From Microcebus murinus (lineage: Eukaryota; Chordata; Mammalia; Primates; Cheirogaleidae), in the NCBI RefSeq assembly GCF_040939455.1, contig NC_134122.1, positions 34,452,001 through 34,516,000 on the forward strand: 64,000 bases of DNA, given 5' to 3'. The stretch's first letter is position 1. Each line of letters opens with the position of its first letter. The notes below the pieces were generated by a model, which ran no database searches, was not told the DNA's origin, and saw only the letters and a list, made by a program, of their open reading frames with translations. Positions 36,690 to 47,909 of this stretch are shown here, one piece after another. Position numbers and translations under genes: made by a program.

Positions 36690-36975
36690 TGAGACATTTG
36701 TTTATTTCCAATTATTCCCATCTCTTTAAGTTCAAGGTAATGAATTATTTCATTGAGTAGCTTATCTGTTATGAGACATTAATTTGATGTAATTGGTCAC
36801 TGATAGATATCCTAGTAATTGGCTCATAGATAATAAGCATTTTTTGTGGTTATATTGATTTGAACAGGTGCCATTTCTGTGTGTGAACTTTGACCTAATT
36901 GACCTGTTGTATACAGATTACAGAGAGTAGATTAATAAAGGTAATGTCCCATTACCATAAGGCCAGTGATTTGTC
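36690..36975. promoter_or_regulatory. Candidate conserved element 6 with nuclear-receptor half-sites
   Basis: Repeat-free. It contains TGAACT-T-TGACCT (36884-36896, DR1 spacing) overlapping TGACCT-AAT-TGACCT (36891-36905, DR3 spacing). Nearby are 'atttgatgtaattggtcac' and 'cctagtaattggctc'. Three half-sites in one orientation are unusual by chance. Binding by RXR-type dimers is inference. Confidence 0.4.
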
Positions 36976-37302
36976 TAGGACTAAGATGTGTTCTTTTCTA
37001 TGTGAAGATTGAGGCCCATTTGTGTCTTCTGTTTAAATTATAGGTCTAGTCACAAAACTGGAAAGGATGAGAACCAAAATGGAATATAACCAATTAGATC
37101 GGTGCCAAGTTTTCAATGCTGAAAGTAAGAATTTTCATTGTCCAGGTCCTCCTTTAGAAGATTCTACGTCCCTGACTTAAATTTGAGCTACGTAGTTTCA
37201 GAAAATGCAAACTCATATTCCAGAAAGAAGAGGTAGGAAATGCAAAAACCTTAGTAATCTAGCCTGGCTAGGAACAGCTTTGGTTTGATTGAGCTTGCTT
37301 GC
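36976..37302. other. Unassigned non-coding DNA
   Basis: No gene and no recognised repeat. Could be the flank of the element at 36690-36975. Confidence 0.5.
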
Positions 37303-37606
37303 TTTTTTTTTTTTTTTTTTTTTTTTTCTGAGACAGGGTCTCACTCTGTTGCCCAGGTTGGAGTACAGTGGCAGCATCATAGCTCACTCACTGTACCCTC
37401 TAACTCCTGGGCTCAAGCAGTCACCCTGCCTCAGCCTCCCTAGTAGCTAGGACTATATATGTGTGATACCATACCTGGCTGAATTTTTTTTTATATGAAG
37501 TCTTGCTATATTGCCCAGGCTGGTCTTGAATTCCTGGCCTTCAACAGTCCTGCCCCCTTGCCTGCCAAAGTTTTGGGATTATAGGTGTGAGCCACCATGC
37601 CCAGCT
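37303..37606 (-). mobile_element. Alu SINE, antisense (AluJ-like)
   Basis: Poly(T) at 37303-37327, then 'gagacagggtctcactctgt', 'gttgcccaggttggagtaca', mid T-run, 'cccaggctggtcttgaattc' and 'gtgagccaccatgcccagct'. Full dimer, old. Confidence 0.95.
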
Positions 37607-38119
37607 GAGATTTCTTATGTAAAGTTTAAGAGGAGGGAAAGGTCAGGATGTGGAATGTGGAGGAAGGTATGCTAGTATTTTTTTAAGGGATTCATATTTC
37701 TGTTTCAATAGAACTGCTGAAACATGGTACAATATAGTCTAGGACTTCTCTTCCTCTCAAAAACAAACTAGGTACTCCTTGTATTTTGTCTCATGTTAGT
37801 TTAATCTAGACTAAGTGGAAGCATAGCTTATAGACCATTAGTGTAAAGTGTGTCATAGAAAAAATTGAAGTGAAAACAAACAATGGAGGGGAGACCTATT
37901 TTAGAACATCATTATCTCCATTTGGCTAGCCTTCAGATTTTCCAGCCGTTTCTTATCATATGCTTCGCCTTTACGTATTGCTGCTTCCTTCTTTCCTTTC
38001 TTTTTTATTTTTAAATACTACTATTTTACTTATAAGCTACAACCTGGAAAGAAAATGAGGGGTATATTACATCCTTAAAAACAAGGAGGAAAAAACCTTA
38101 ATAACTTCCACTTTGAGAG
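37607..38119. other. Unassigned non-coding DNA
   Basis: No gene and no recognised repeat. Confidence 0.5.
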
Positions 38120-38720
38120 CTCTGGTTGGTTGCAAGGCCCAGGGGACTAATCTGCTGAATGTGAAAGGATATGGAACCATTTGTCCTGGGAGAAGCAATA
38201 CATTAAAAAGAAGAGGAAGAAGTCATGGGGGGAGGGCAAGGCTCTGCTGATGAAAGTAGCTGTCAAATTAGCAGATCTGGAAGTTGTAGTGCATATTGTT
38301 ATGAGCTGCTCAAGTTCACACCAGAGCAACCAGCTCCATCCGTCTTTCTCAGTTTACATTTTAATTGGCTTGTAGTTAAGTTTTTTAAACACTGTGAGAT
38401 TGCTGACATACACTGCAATATCATGTGAATAATTTATGGAGGTTGCTCAAGACAAGCTTTTTTTTAATTTGAGAATCCAGAGGGAAGGGGGGAGAAGGAG
38501 GATTGGGGGGTCTGTGGGAGGGGGCCAGGACAGAAAAGCAGACACAACTGCATGTGCTGTGCTGGATGTAATGTTTCTGCTGGTGTAGGCAGCAGCGTTT
38601 GGGATTTCAGGGAGGTTTGTACAATACAATCTTATTAATAACAATTCTGTCAAGAGAGTACCCAATTAAATTGAACTGGGTTTATGACTCCCTCTTGGTT
38701 TCTTAAAATGTGTGGATATA
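38120..38720. promoter_or_regulatory. Candidate conserved non-coding element 7
   Basis: About 600 bp without recognisable repeat. Holds 'gtcaaattagcagatctgga', 'cattttaattggcttgtag', 'gatgtaatgtttctgctgg' and 'acccaattaaattgaactgg', mixed with a G-rich run at 38482-38524. Several short frames overlap in three phases, which argues against coding. Looks like a conserved regulatory block; inference. Confidence 0.38.
38482..38524 (+). other. G-run cluster, possible G-quadruplex
   Basis: Five runs of three or more G (ggg, gggggg, gggggg, ggg, ggggg) within 43 bases. Loops are 2, 12, 5 and 1. One loop is long, so the structure would be of moderate stability at best. Confidence 0.5.
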
Positions 38721-39209
38721 AAAACCTCTTCGATGTGAGTCTTGGATAACAAGGGTGGGTGGGTTTATTTATTTATTTATTTGGTTAGCTTTAATGATTC
38801 CACCTACTACTGAGAATTTACTTGTTTTTAAATGCAGTTGTAGGCATTTTTCCCAAACTATCTTTTTGTTTTCTGCTCTCACAATAATCTAGAGAAGATG
38901 GAACTGGCGTCAGTGGGCAGTTATCCTTGGTAAAAACATGACTGCTTCTGGGAGTGGTTTGCTGGACAGCTCTGAGTCTAGAATATCATCTAATTAAGAC
39001 CTGTGGGAGAATCCTCTTCCTCTGCTAAAATATATATATTTTTTTTTACAAAATGAGGGAATTATATGGAATGTATAGAGTACAAAGAAGTGGGCAAGGG
39101 AAATATACGTAGCCTTAACATTTGTATCCCCATAATATGCTGAAAAAGATTTAAAAATAAACAAAACAAAAAAAAAAATAAAAATAAATCACTTGTAATT
39201 CCTCCCCAC
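38721..39209. other. Unassigned non-coding DNA
   Basis: No gene. (TTTA)n at about 38764-38782 and an A-rich tract at 39150-39190 that may be the tail of an unrecognised element. Confidence 0.45.
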
Positions 39210-39522
39210 ATTGTAAAACTAGTATGGTTTTTGTTTATATCCTTCTAGTCTTTTTTCTATTCATATATAGTGAACATAATTGAAATCACATATACTATTT
39301 AGAAGTCATCTTTTTCGCTAAACCTCATGAGCATTTCTCATATGAACAGTTCATATGTAGAGTCATTTATAGTGACTGTATAGTACATGTGTTTTCTGTG
39401 TTTTAACTATGCTTTATCTAACCTGTCTCCTCCCATTTGAAATGAAGTATTATTTATAATTTTTATCCATTTTTAGACAGGTAAATGATAAATATATTTT
39501 TTGGTTAAATCTTGGGGTTTTG
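39210..39522 (-). mobile_element. Very old L1/HAL1-like fragment, antisense
   Basis: 'ttatatccttctagtctttt', 'gagcatttctcatatgaaca' and 'tttatagtgactgtatagta' resemble an antisense LINE relic. Related wording occurs at 48285-48640. Confidence 0.45.
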
Positions 39523-39832
39523 GGTATTTGTTTGTTTGTTTATTTGTTTTAGAGACAAGATTTCACTCTGTCACCCAGGCTGGAGGGCAGTGGCACGAAT
39601 CATAGCTCTCACTGCAGCCTCTCTGGGCTTAGGCAATCTTCCTACCTCAGCCTCCCAAGAGCTGGGCCTACAGATACACACCACTGCACCTGGCTAATTT
39701 TTTTTACTTTTTGTAGAGATGGGGTCTCTCTATGGTCCCAAGGCTGGTCTTGAACTGCTACCCTTAAGTGATCCTCCTGCCTTGGCCTCCCAAAGTGCTG
39801 GGATTATAGGTGTGAGTCATTGCTCCCCGCCA
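39523..39832 (-). mobile_element. Alu SINE, antisense
   Basis: 'tagagacaagatttcactct', 'gtcacccaggctggagggca', 'aaggctggtcttgaactgct', 'ctcccaaagtgctgggatta'. Full dimer with (TTTG)n tail. The 61-codon frame at 39512-39697 is Alu antisense. Confidence 0.95.
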
Positions 39833-42015
39833 CTTGATTTTTTTCTTTAGGGAAGCTCCAAGAAGTAGAATTTCTACCTAAAACAGAGTGAGTCAGTAGG
39901 AAAGATGAGCAATGTCTCAAGAAGAATTTTTTTCTTGAAAAGTGGGATAAAACACAATTTTTAAAATAATGAAATTAATAATTTCTTTCTATTTTAAAAA
40001 AATGATGGCATTCAGTCTGAGGTTTTTGAAATTATTGGAAGTTTTTTTATTCTTTATTGGGCTTCTTAACCACAAAAGCTATCTGTTAGGATTAAGGTAG
40101 CTATTTTTTTCTTTACCAATTGGTATATAACTACTTAAGACTTCATGTAATCAGTTGAAGATGCTACAAATGTATTGCCTGTCAACTCCAATAAAAAAGA
40201 GGGCAGTTAATTAAAGGGATGTCTTGCTGTTAAACAAACTTATAGTCAATTGCTTGTAAGTACCATTTAGTTTGATATGTAGTCAAAGGGCAGGAAAATC
40301 AGTGTTCAGGCATGACTGGCTTTTAAAATGTAAAAAGGAAAGTGATTTTATTGGAGATTTGTGGCCTATCAACTTGCGTGATGTTTTCCTTTTTAAAAAT
40401 GTATTCATATATTAGTAAAAAGGTGAAAAACATAAAGCCTTAAGGTCTGTGATCAGTTTGAGGTTTTCTCCAATTAAAATAACTAAATTTGTGTCCTCAT
40501 GCAACCCTAGAAGAGACTATTTTACCCCAACATCAGGCCTTGCTTCAAGGTCACCTAGTATATGTGTGTGTGTGTGCGTGCACACACGAACATGTGCACA
40601 TGGACTGTAAGTAGATGAAACGGAAACTCCTTAAACCAAGTGCTATACTCTATAAATGGGAAGCTGCTATATGTAGACCCAGCAGAAGGGTTCCAATAGC
40701 TCAGCAGCCCTTGGGACAGCTGCTGCAACTCAAGCCCATTAGCTGCTCCTTCCTAGGAGTGCCCTGTGTTTCCTGCACCTTTGTTCAACTCTTCTTTGGT
40801 AATCTAGGATGGGAGTACATATTTTCTGGACAGTGAGATTATAGTTGGAAGCCCTTGTCCTGTGCAGCATTTTCAGAGAGCAGGTCTATCCAAAAGACAC
40901 CATACCGATTCAATATTTTAAGTCTTGAAATGTTTGTGGAACAATGCATATATAGTGGAGACTTTTTTGTATCTCAAAATCATTTGAATATGTGAGACTA
41001 GAGCATATTATAAGCATGATTGACTTTGTTTTGAGATTCCATTGGAGATCACTGAACTTTGGAGTCTTGCTCTGGAGCCAAGAAATCTCAACTTTTGCCA
41101 ATAACCACATTAAAATGTGTGTACCTGGCAAGGGTGAACCAACCTTATTTCATTCTTTGTATTGGCTGTTATGTCATCAACAATAAGTTATTTTGGTAGT
41201 GCCAATTTTGTGCCCAACTAAGCAGTATGGAATGTAAGAGAAGGTATAAGTTATGGCCATTCCCCTCATGGGCCTTTCAATAAAGCAAAGTAAATATGTA
41301 ATCCACTTACAGTCAGTCAAGAGCAATATTTTTATTTGTAATGACCCCACATTTCAGTCAAAGAAAGTATTTCTTATTCTGGGAAGAAAAACATCAGCTG
41401 AATTAATGGCAGGTTCTGAATGGGCACTGAGCTATATTCAGAATATAAGTATGTTAAGTGAGGTTGTTGAGGTTTGCTTTCTTTCCTGAGCTCTTACGAA
41501 TTAGCAAATTCTAAATCTCATGTTTTCTAATTACATACAATATTTGGTGCCTACCCTATTCTCTCTTTCTGTCTGCCAAGTTTTAACTTACAACCTATTT
41601 TAAAATTTAGGCCCAAAAACCCTCAAGCCAATTGAATAATAGCAGGCACCACCTCAAATCATAATATTTTCATAAGAACATGTTTAATCTTGAAATAATG
41701 ACCAGGTTTGAGAAACGGGGAGGTAAAAAGGGAGGAGTAGACAAGTTTGTGTTTTATTGCTTAAAAAAAAAGTTGCTTGAATGAGCAAGTTGCTTAGATT
41801 TCTCTGGCGCTTTTTTCCTAGATGGCCAATGGGAGAGAGAGCATTATTGTTCATGAAAGGGATGAACACAAAGGACACCTCTGCATCAAACTATTTGTAG
41901 GATGATACTTGGTGATAGGATTGGAGTTTTAAAATGTTTCCATGTGAACATTTTGCAATTCTCTTCACTCTCCTTCTCTTTGGCATTAAAAACATTGCTT
42001 AATTTCTATTTCCTA
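39833..42015. other. Unassigned non-coding DNA
   Basis: About 2.2 kb without a gene. Contains the alternating purine-pyrimidine tract at 40560-40588. Short frames at 40615-41489 have no motif. Confidence 0.5.
40560..40588. repeat. (TG)n/(CA)n tract with a CG-bearing hairpin
   Basis: Alternating purine-pyrimidine run. GTGTGTGC (40570-40577) and GCACACAC (40580-40587) are perfect inverted arms with a 2-base centre. The run is of the type that can adopt Z-DNA or a cruciform under supercoiling. Confidence 0.85.
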
Positions 42016-42223
42016 CAGCATGGATTGGGAAACTTTTTCTGTAAAGGATCAGATAGTAAATATTTTTTAGCCTTTGTGCTCACATAGGTCTCTGTCATAT
42101 ATTCTTCTTTGTATTGTTTTTCTCTTTTTGCAGCACTTTAAAAATGTAAAAACTAAGTTTACAGGTTGTACAAAAACTGACACTGGATCGGATTTGGCCT
42201 ATAGGCTGTAGTTTGACAACCCA
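42016..42223 (+). mobile_element. Old hAT-type element with decayed inverted ends
   Basis: 'gggaaactttttctgtaaag', 'gatcagatagtaaatatttt' and 'ggatttggcctataggctgt' followed by 'agtttgacaaccc' match a common ancient mammalian hAT relic whose ends read approximately CAGGGGTCGGCAAAC. It is much older than the four elements at 44-58 kb. Confidence 0.75.
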
Positions 42224-42389
42224 TACGTGAGAGAAACACAAGGGGAATTCCTAGAGAGGCACACATGTTGGATAGGCCAGCATGATTTCCCTCTTGCCAC
42301 TGCTTGCTTTGTTCTCTCCTGGTCACTGGCTGTCCCAGGAGTGGGTCCCTTGAGCCTGGCTCTCCTGTGTGATGTAATGGTGTGAAATG

Positions 42390-42870
42390 GTGTTTCCAGT
42401 GGAAGGCCTCTGGGAGTAAATGCTGTCTCTAATTAACCTGTTCATTTAGTGCCATTATCCTTTATCTTAAACGCAGTTCTGCTAGGGGAGGATAAGGAAA
42501 GTGCTTAATTATAGTAACTATTTCACATTGTCTATGTTTGCATGATGAAGTACAAAAAGCCCAGGAGATGAAGCTGTCAGTCACTAAGTGTCTTTGGGAG
42601 CCTCTTGATTTTTTACATTTAATAATCCTGCTCTCTTATTGAGTATTGTTGAGTAAAACCTCAGGTCACAGTCTTTGTCCATGATCTGACCCAAGACATC
42701 TGGCCTATGTAAGTTATGACTAATGTCCACCAACGGGATAATGTCTTTGGCAAATTGTCACTTCATTGATGATTATTTATTTGCTTATGACCTTAATTGG
42801 AATACTTTGGATTGCTATTTGTCTTTTCAGTATATTTTCTATCTCCCTAATTAGATGTCTAATATAGGGA
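42390..42870. promoter_or_regulatory. Candidate conserved non-coding element 8
   Basis: Repeat-free, with 'tgtctctaattaacctgttc', 'aaagtgcttaattatagtaa', 'ttatgaccttaattggaata' and 'ctccctaattagatgtct'. Homeodomain-like cores recur through about 480 bp. Inference as for the other blocks. Confidence 0.33.
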
Positions 42871-42928
42871 ATGTGCTTCATACTTCTTTGTAGTCTAAAG
42901 TCTCTTGGAATACCATCACAATATTTTG

Positions 42929-43432
42929 TAAGTTTTTTATTGTGATTATATATATATATCTCAAAAGATTTACCATTTTAACCATTTTAAAGTATACAGT
43001 TTAATGGCATTAAGTGTATTAACATTGTCGTATAACCATCACCACTATCCAGCTTTAGAGCTTTTTTCATCTTCCAAAACTGAAACTCCATATATATTAA
43101 ACAATAACTTCCATTCTTCCCTCCCCCTATTCCCTAGTAACTGCTATTCTACTTTCTGCCTCATTGAATTTGACTACTCTAGGTACCTCATACAAGTGGA
43201 ATCATGTAGTATTTGTCTTTTTGTGGCTGGCTTATTTGACCCAGCACAATATCTTCAAGATTCATCCATGTTGTAGCATGTGTCAGAATTTCCTTCCTTT
43301 TTAAGGCTGAGTAATATTCTGTGTATATACCACATTTTTCTTTCACACTCTGGTTATTGTGAATAATGCTGCCATAAACATATTTGAGTCCTGCTTTAAT
43401 TTCTTTTATGTATATATCCAGAAGTGGCTATC
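42929..43432 (-). mobile_element. L1 3'-end fragment, antisense, with internal deletions
   Basis: 'ttaccattttaaccatttta', 'cataaccatcaccactatcc'-like wording, 'tcatccatgttgtagcatgt' and 'tattgtgaataatgctgcca'. Antisense L1M-type 3' region. Confidence 0.88.
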
Positions 43433-43581
43433 ACAATATTTTTTATTCTACCAATGTGACAATTTTGTTTTAAGCTCTGTGGAACTTTAAATATTTTGAC
43501 CATTCTTTCCTATGTCATCTATCCATAATAAGTTAAATTTTATAATAAAGAAATAAGTTATTAGCTATGATGTATGAAAAG

Positions 43582-43772
43582 ATTAATAAGAACAAACATT
43601 TATTCATCCTGTGTACCAGGCACTAAGTTTAGCTCTTTATGTGAATTATTTTACTTAAGGCCTATGGTGTGCTATCTGCATGTTGCAGAAAAGGAAATAA
43701 AGGCTTAAGAAATTTGTCCAAGGTCACACAGCTAGTATGTGGCAAACAAGGTTCTACTTCAGAACCCATATT
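43582..43772 (-). mobile_element. MIR SINE, antisense
   Basis: 'tgtgtaccaggcactaagtt', 'gttgcagaaaaggaaataaa' and 'aaggtcacacagctagtatg'. Good MIR core. Confidence 0.9.
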
Positions 43773-44398
43773 GTAGATTTTGTGAAGCCATTCAGAAAAC
43801 TGGATTACATGTATATTCCTCATTATATTCTTAGCATGGTTAGTAAAAGGCTTATCATTTTCCATGGCATGATGTCACTTTAAATTTCAAAATCAAATTA
43901 TATAAAAATAACATGTAAAATTCTTTGAAAGCTTTAAAGTACTATATGGATGTAAATTATTAACCTTAAATCTAGTGATGGACATATGTTAAAAGCTATA
44001 AATATATGAATCAAAAACCATCTAGAATTTTAAACTGTGGTCTAAGCATTATGGAAATTTGCTAGAGCCTATCTTTGTGATTTTGTTAGAATATTGTTCT
44101 AACAATATCATATCCTTCCAATTCTTAAGACTGGCACTATCTTTTAAACTGCTGTTATGAATTTCATGACTTGTTTTGAGTTAAATGGCTGGGTATAAGC
44201 CAGGTTCTCAAACAATGTTCTTTACCACCTATAGTAACTTCAGGATAAGAACCATGCCTCCAGTCATCTTTGTAATCCCACAACTCCTAGGCTAGGCTTA
44301 GATGCCAAATAGCTAAAGAAACTAACATGTTGAAGAACTACTAGACTTAATTTGTATCATTTCAGAAGACTAAACTGAGGCCATGCTGTGTGTATAGG
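43773..44398. other. Unassigned DNA, L2 scrap at the right
   Basis: No gene. 44240-44310 ('aggataagaaccatgcctcc') fits an L2 3' end in sense. Confidence 0.4.
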
Positions 44399-44406
44399 TT
44401 CTAGAG

Positions 44407-44629
44407 CAGGCGTCCTCAAACTATGGCCTGCGGGCCACATGTGGCCTGCCGAGGATATGTGTCCAGCCTGCCAGGTGTTTTTCCTGCCGCTGCCTGTCCT
44501 GCTTAGCAGACAATTCATCCCTGACCCACAGTGCACATGTGTGGAATGTGTGCCACACTCTCCAACAGCCCTACAATGGTCTGAGGGACAGTGAACTAGT
44601 CCCCTGTTTAAAAAGTTTGAGGACCCCTG
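44407..44629 (+). mobile_element. hAT MITE copy A
   Basis: Ends CAGGCGTCCTCAAACT and AGTTTGAGGACCCCTG are near-perfect inverted repeats. The 8-bp duplication TTCTAGAG is exact at 44399-44406 and 44630-44637 and fits the hAT pattern nTnnnnAn. A perfect 14-bp palindrome GGCCACATGTGGCC lies at 44433-44446. Only 223 bp long and non-coding, so it needed a transposase made elsewhere. Same subfamily and strand as copy C, but with about 30 bp extra in the centre. Confidence 0.95.
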
Positions 44630-44637
44630 TTCTAGAG

Positions 44638-45279
44638 GGACAGATTTCAGTTGAGAATAAAATGTGTAGTTGTATAATACCATGGTAGACTGGCTGCCTT
44701 GAAAAGTAGTAAACTCTGTCAGTGGGAGTATTGAACACAGGCTTCAAAATCCTTTCTCAACAAGGACATAAAGAGGATTCTTACACTAAGAGACTGAATT
44801 TATTAATCTTCAGTCTTGATATATCATGACATTTATTTCAAGTGTTCTAAGAACTTCATTTTTTACTATTGTCTTATGCAATGTTTTTCTCAACACAAGG
44901 CAGGAGCTAAGAGATTTTATTTGGTTTATTTGTTGTACCAAAGGCAATTGTGCTGTGTTGGAGTGGCTTAAAAGTAGAAAATATTTGGACCAGGTCCAAA
45001 TCATGATCAAGAAGACAACAGGGTCAACTTTTGAGACCCAGATTCTTCAGGGTTTGTACAAACCACGTGTACAAACCATGTACAAAATAGGACTGACATT
45101 AGGCAAAATGTCTGAAGTAGTTCAGTAAATATGTATTGATTATTTGATTTATTGACTTCTCTGAATTCCTCTTGGAGCTTTTTAGCATCCAGCACTATAA
45201 AACTTCCACTTTTTCAGTGTAATACTTGACTTAAGCAAGGACTTAGCTATTTGGCATAAATGACACTCTCTCCTCTTTT
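44638..45279. other. Unassigned non-coding DNA
   Basis: No gene. A local repeat of GTACAAACCAYG occurs at 45056-45080, with flanking TTTGTACA and TGTACAAA able to pair. Confidence 0.45.
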
Positions 45280-45900
45280 CTGCTTAATGTGGCTCTAGGA
45301 TCAACCAAAGTTTGTGCAAATACTGGAATATTTGCTCATACAGATACCAAATGTACTTAAAATTCAGTGGAAGTAGAAGTGTATCAGGAGGACAGACTTT
45401 GGTAATTTCTGTTGCATGTGTTGGTTCCTATTTCGTTTCGGTAGAAATTGAGTACCGGAGACTTTGCCTGGAAGCCAGCCTCCAGCATTGACGTCTGACA
45501 GTAACCACAAAAGCAGTCCCACTTCCGCTGACAGAGCCAGGACCACGTTTGCTGTTGTGATCTCAGGGGAGGGCTCTAGGCTACAGCTTTGGGTTTACGG
45601 CTGAGGAGCCTGCCTCTTATAAGGTGGGGAAAACAGAGCCAAAGTGACCCCGCAGAATTTGAACTTAGGAGAACTGACAGATCCAAAGGACTTGTCAAGG
45701 TCAGAGACTGGGCCAGTCTCAACTGGCGCACATGGGCTTTTTCAGAGCCAGGTGTCAGAAATCGGTAAATATCAAATTGTATCTGATTAAAAACAGGAGG
45801 AAGCATAGCTCCCCTTACCCACTCTGAGGAGCCAAAGTCAGCTGAATGGTGTTTGGGTCCAGATGACTCAAAAGCCGCAGTCTTATGACTGAACTAAAGA
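45280..45900. other. CpG-containing block of unknown origin
   Basis: Higher GC and more CpG than the surroundings ('tttcgtttcggtagaaattg', 'tgacgtctgacagtaacc', 'cccacttccgctgacagagc', 'aaagccgcagtcttatgac'). The CRE-like TGACGTCT is at about 45488. No exon or repeat family recognised; could be a regulatory element or an old LTR. Confidence 0.35.
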
Positions 45901-46660
45901 AATATTCAAAACTAGCCTGAAATATAACAGCATGTTTTTAAAATATGATATCAACTACATTTATCTTTGGCTAAAAAATGAATTAAGTATTTTTCTGGTA
46001 AAATGATCAAATATCCATTAATATAAAAGAGTGTAGGATAAACTGTCTTATGGAAGCAGTCAAATATATGATTTCTTTTAAGTAAAAAACCTGGCAGTGA
46101 TACTGTATAAATAATGTTTGGTCTGGTCCAAGGATCTTAGTTGAATTTATTGTCTATTATGTGGAGAAAGTACTGAAATAAGAGGATGAAATAATACTAA
46201 GAAAATCATTAGAATTATATATCTGAAAATTACTGATTATACACCAATTAAATATTGACAAGATAAAGAAGAGTGATAAGGATAGCTCAAGTGGATTCCC
46301 AATATCAAATAGTAAAGAAATCAAAATCCAATCAACATATAAATAAATGTCTTATATCATAATAGGGAGATAATGTATATGTTTTTCAAAATTCAGTAAA
46401 CTGTACACTTTAGATCTGTACATTTCACTGTGTGCAAATTGTACTTTGTCACAAAGAAAAAAGTCATCAGCTTATTTACTGAGCTACAATTTATGAGAAA
46501 GTACAATATTAAGCAACTTAGGGAGAGAAATTTCCCAGCATTCAGGAAACTTGCAAGTCATTGGTTAACCCTAGACAAAAATGTAAGAAAATTTCAATAG
46601 TAAAAATTAAATCAACAGTGAGGCATTCATAGATCCATAGTATTGTGGACCTAAACAGAA
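45901..46660. other. Unassigned AT-rich DNA
   Basis: No gene and no recognised repeat. Confidence 0.5.
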
Positions 46661-46790
46661 CCTTTAAGAACACTAGCCTTCCTCTTATAAATATGGGAAA
46701 ACTGAGATTAAGGACATTTTAGAAAATTATCCAAAGAAAACCAGAGACACAGTTTGACCACATGTCAGGACTATAAGCTTAAAACTCCTC
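46661..46790 (-). mobile_element. MIR SINE fragment, antisense
   Basis: 'ataaatatgggaaaactgag' and 'attaaggacattttagaaaa' resemble the central MIR core. Diverged. Confidence 0.5.
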
Positions 46791-46884
46791 CATTCTCCAT
46801 TGTCATATTGACTTCCTCCTTCTCCTATCTGCTAAGTACCCTCAAGGGTCTGTTTCAGCTCTCTTTGGCTTTACCTTTATGTTG

Positions 46885-47050
46885 CACTCTCATTGATTCA
46901 TTAATTTCAGTATTAGTGTTTCTTTATTAGTCAATAATACTTTTTGAGTGTCTACCATATTCTTAAATACACAACTAAACCAGACAGGCTGAAAGTCTCC
47001 CTTCACAGAGCTTGCTTTCTGAAAGCTTGCTTGCTTTCTTGCTTTCTGCT
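46885..47050 (-). mobile_element. L2 3'-end fragment, antisense
   Basis: 'tttttgagtgtctaccatat' and 'cccttcacagagcttgcttt' follow reversed L2 wording. Ends in (GCTTTCTT)-like simple sequence at 47015-47045. Confidence 0.5.
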
Positions 47051-47561
47051 AACGACAGTGCACATAGAATCTAGATGTTGATTTCTGGGTTAAGTATTGT
47101 CACCCAGTCCAGACACCATTGCTTTTTGGCTTCCCTTGTACATTGTGAGAGTATCTCAAGTTCAACATGTCTATAATCTCATCTTCTCACCAGATGATCT
47201 TCTCCTATTTTCTCTATATCTTCAGATCATCTTTAGCTCTTCTTATTGAAGCTCTAGGTCAACCAATTCAAAAAACTCTAAACTCTACCAAATTGATTTT
47301 TTCTTATATCTGTTCAATCTCCTTGTTTCCTCACTTCTTCCTTGCAGCGTTCCAGTTGTTTTCTAACACATCTCTCTATCTGCTAGTGTCTCCAAATCTC
47401 GTCTATCCTATACATCACTGCCTGATTAATTTTTCTAAAACACCCATATAGCAACTGCTTCCAACACACACACTCTCTCTTTTTCTTGAATTTCATTTGC
47501 CTTCCAAATTAAATAGAAATTCCTCTGTCTGGCAATAAAGACTATTAAAAGCATGGCTCCA

Positions 47562-47837
47562 GGCCAGGCACAGTGGCTTATGCCTATAATCTTTGCACTT
47601 TGGGGAGGCCAAGGCTGGAGGGTTGACTCAACCCAGAAGTTTAAGATCAGCCTGAGCAACATAGCAAGAGCCTATCTATTTAAAAGAAAAAATTAGCTTG
47701 GTGTGGTGGAATGTATTTGTAGTCCCAGCTACTCAGGAGGCTAGGGCAGGAGGATTGCTTGAGCCCAGGAGTTTGAGGTTGCAGTGAGCTCATGCTACTG
47801 CATCCTATCTTGGGCAATACAGCAAGACCCTGTCACA

Positions 47838-47880
<43 letters not shown>

Positions 47881-47909
47881 CCTATCCTGGGCAATAGAGC
47901 AAGACCCTG

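Noticed and set aside
38181..38428. Overlapping 64- and 67-codon frames in the enhancer-like block
   Set aside because: They are in different phases with no coding signature; non-coding constraint is the simpler reading.
42016..42223. Fifth member of the young hAT cluster
   Set aside because: Its ends and interior belong to a different, much older mammalian hAT family; resemblance is limited to the shared style of hAT termini.
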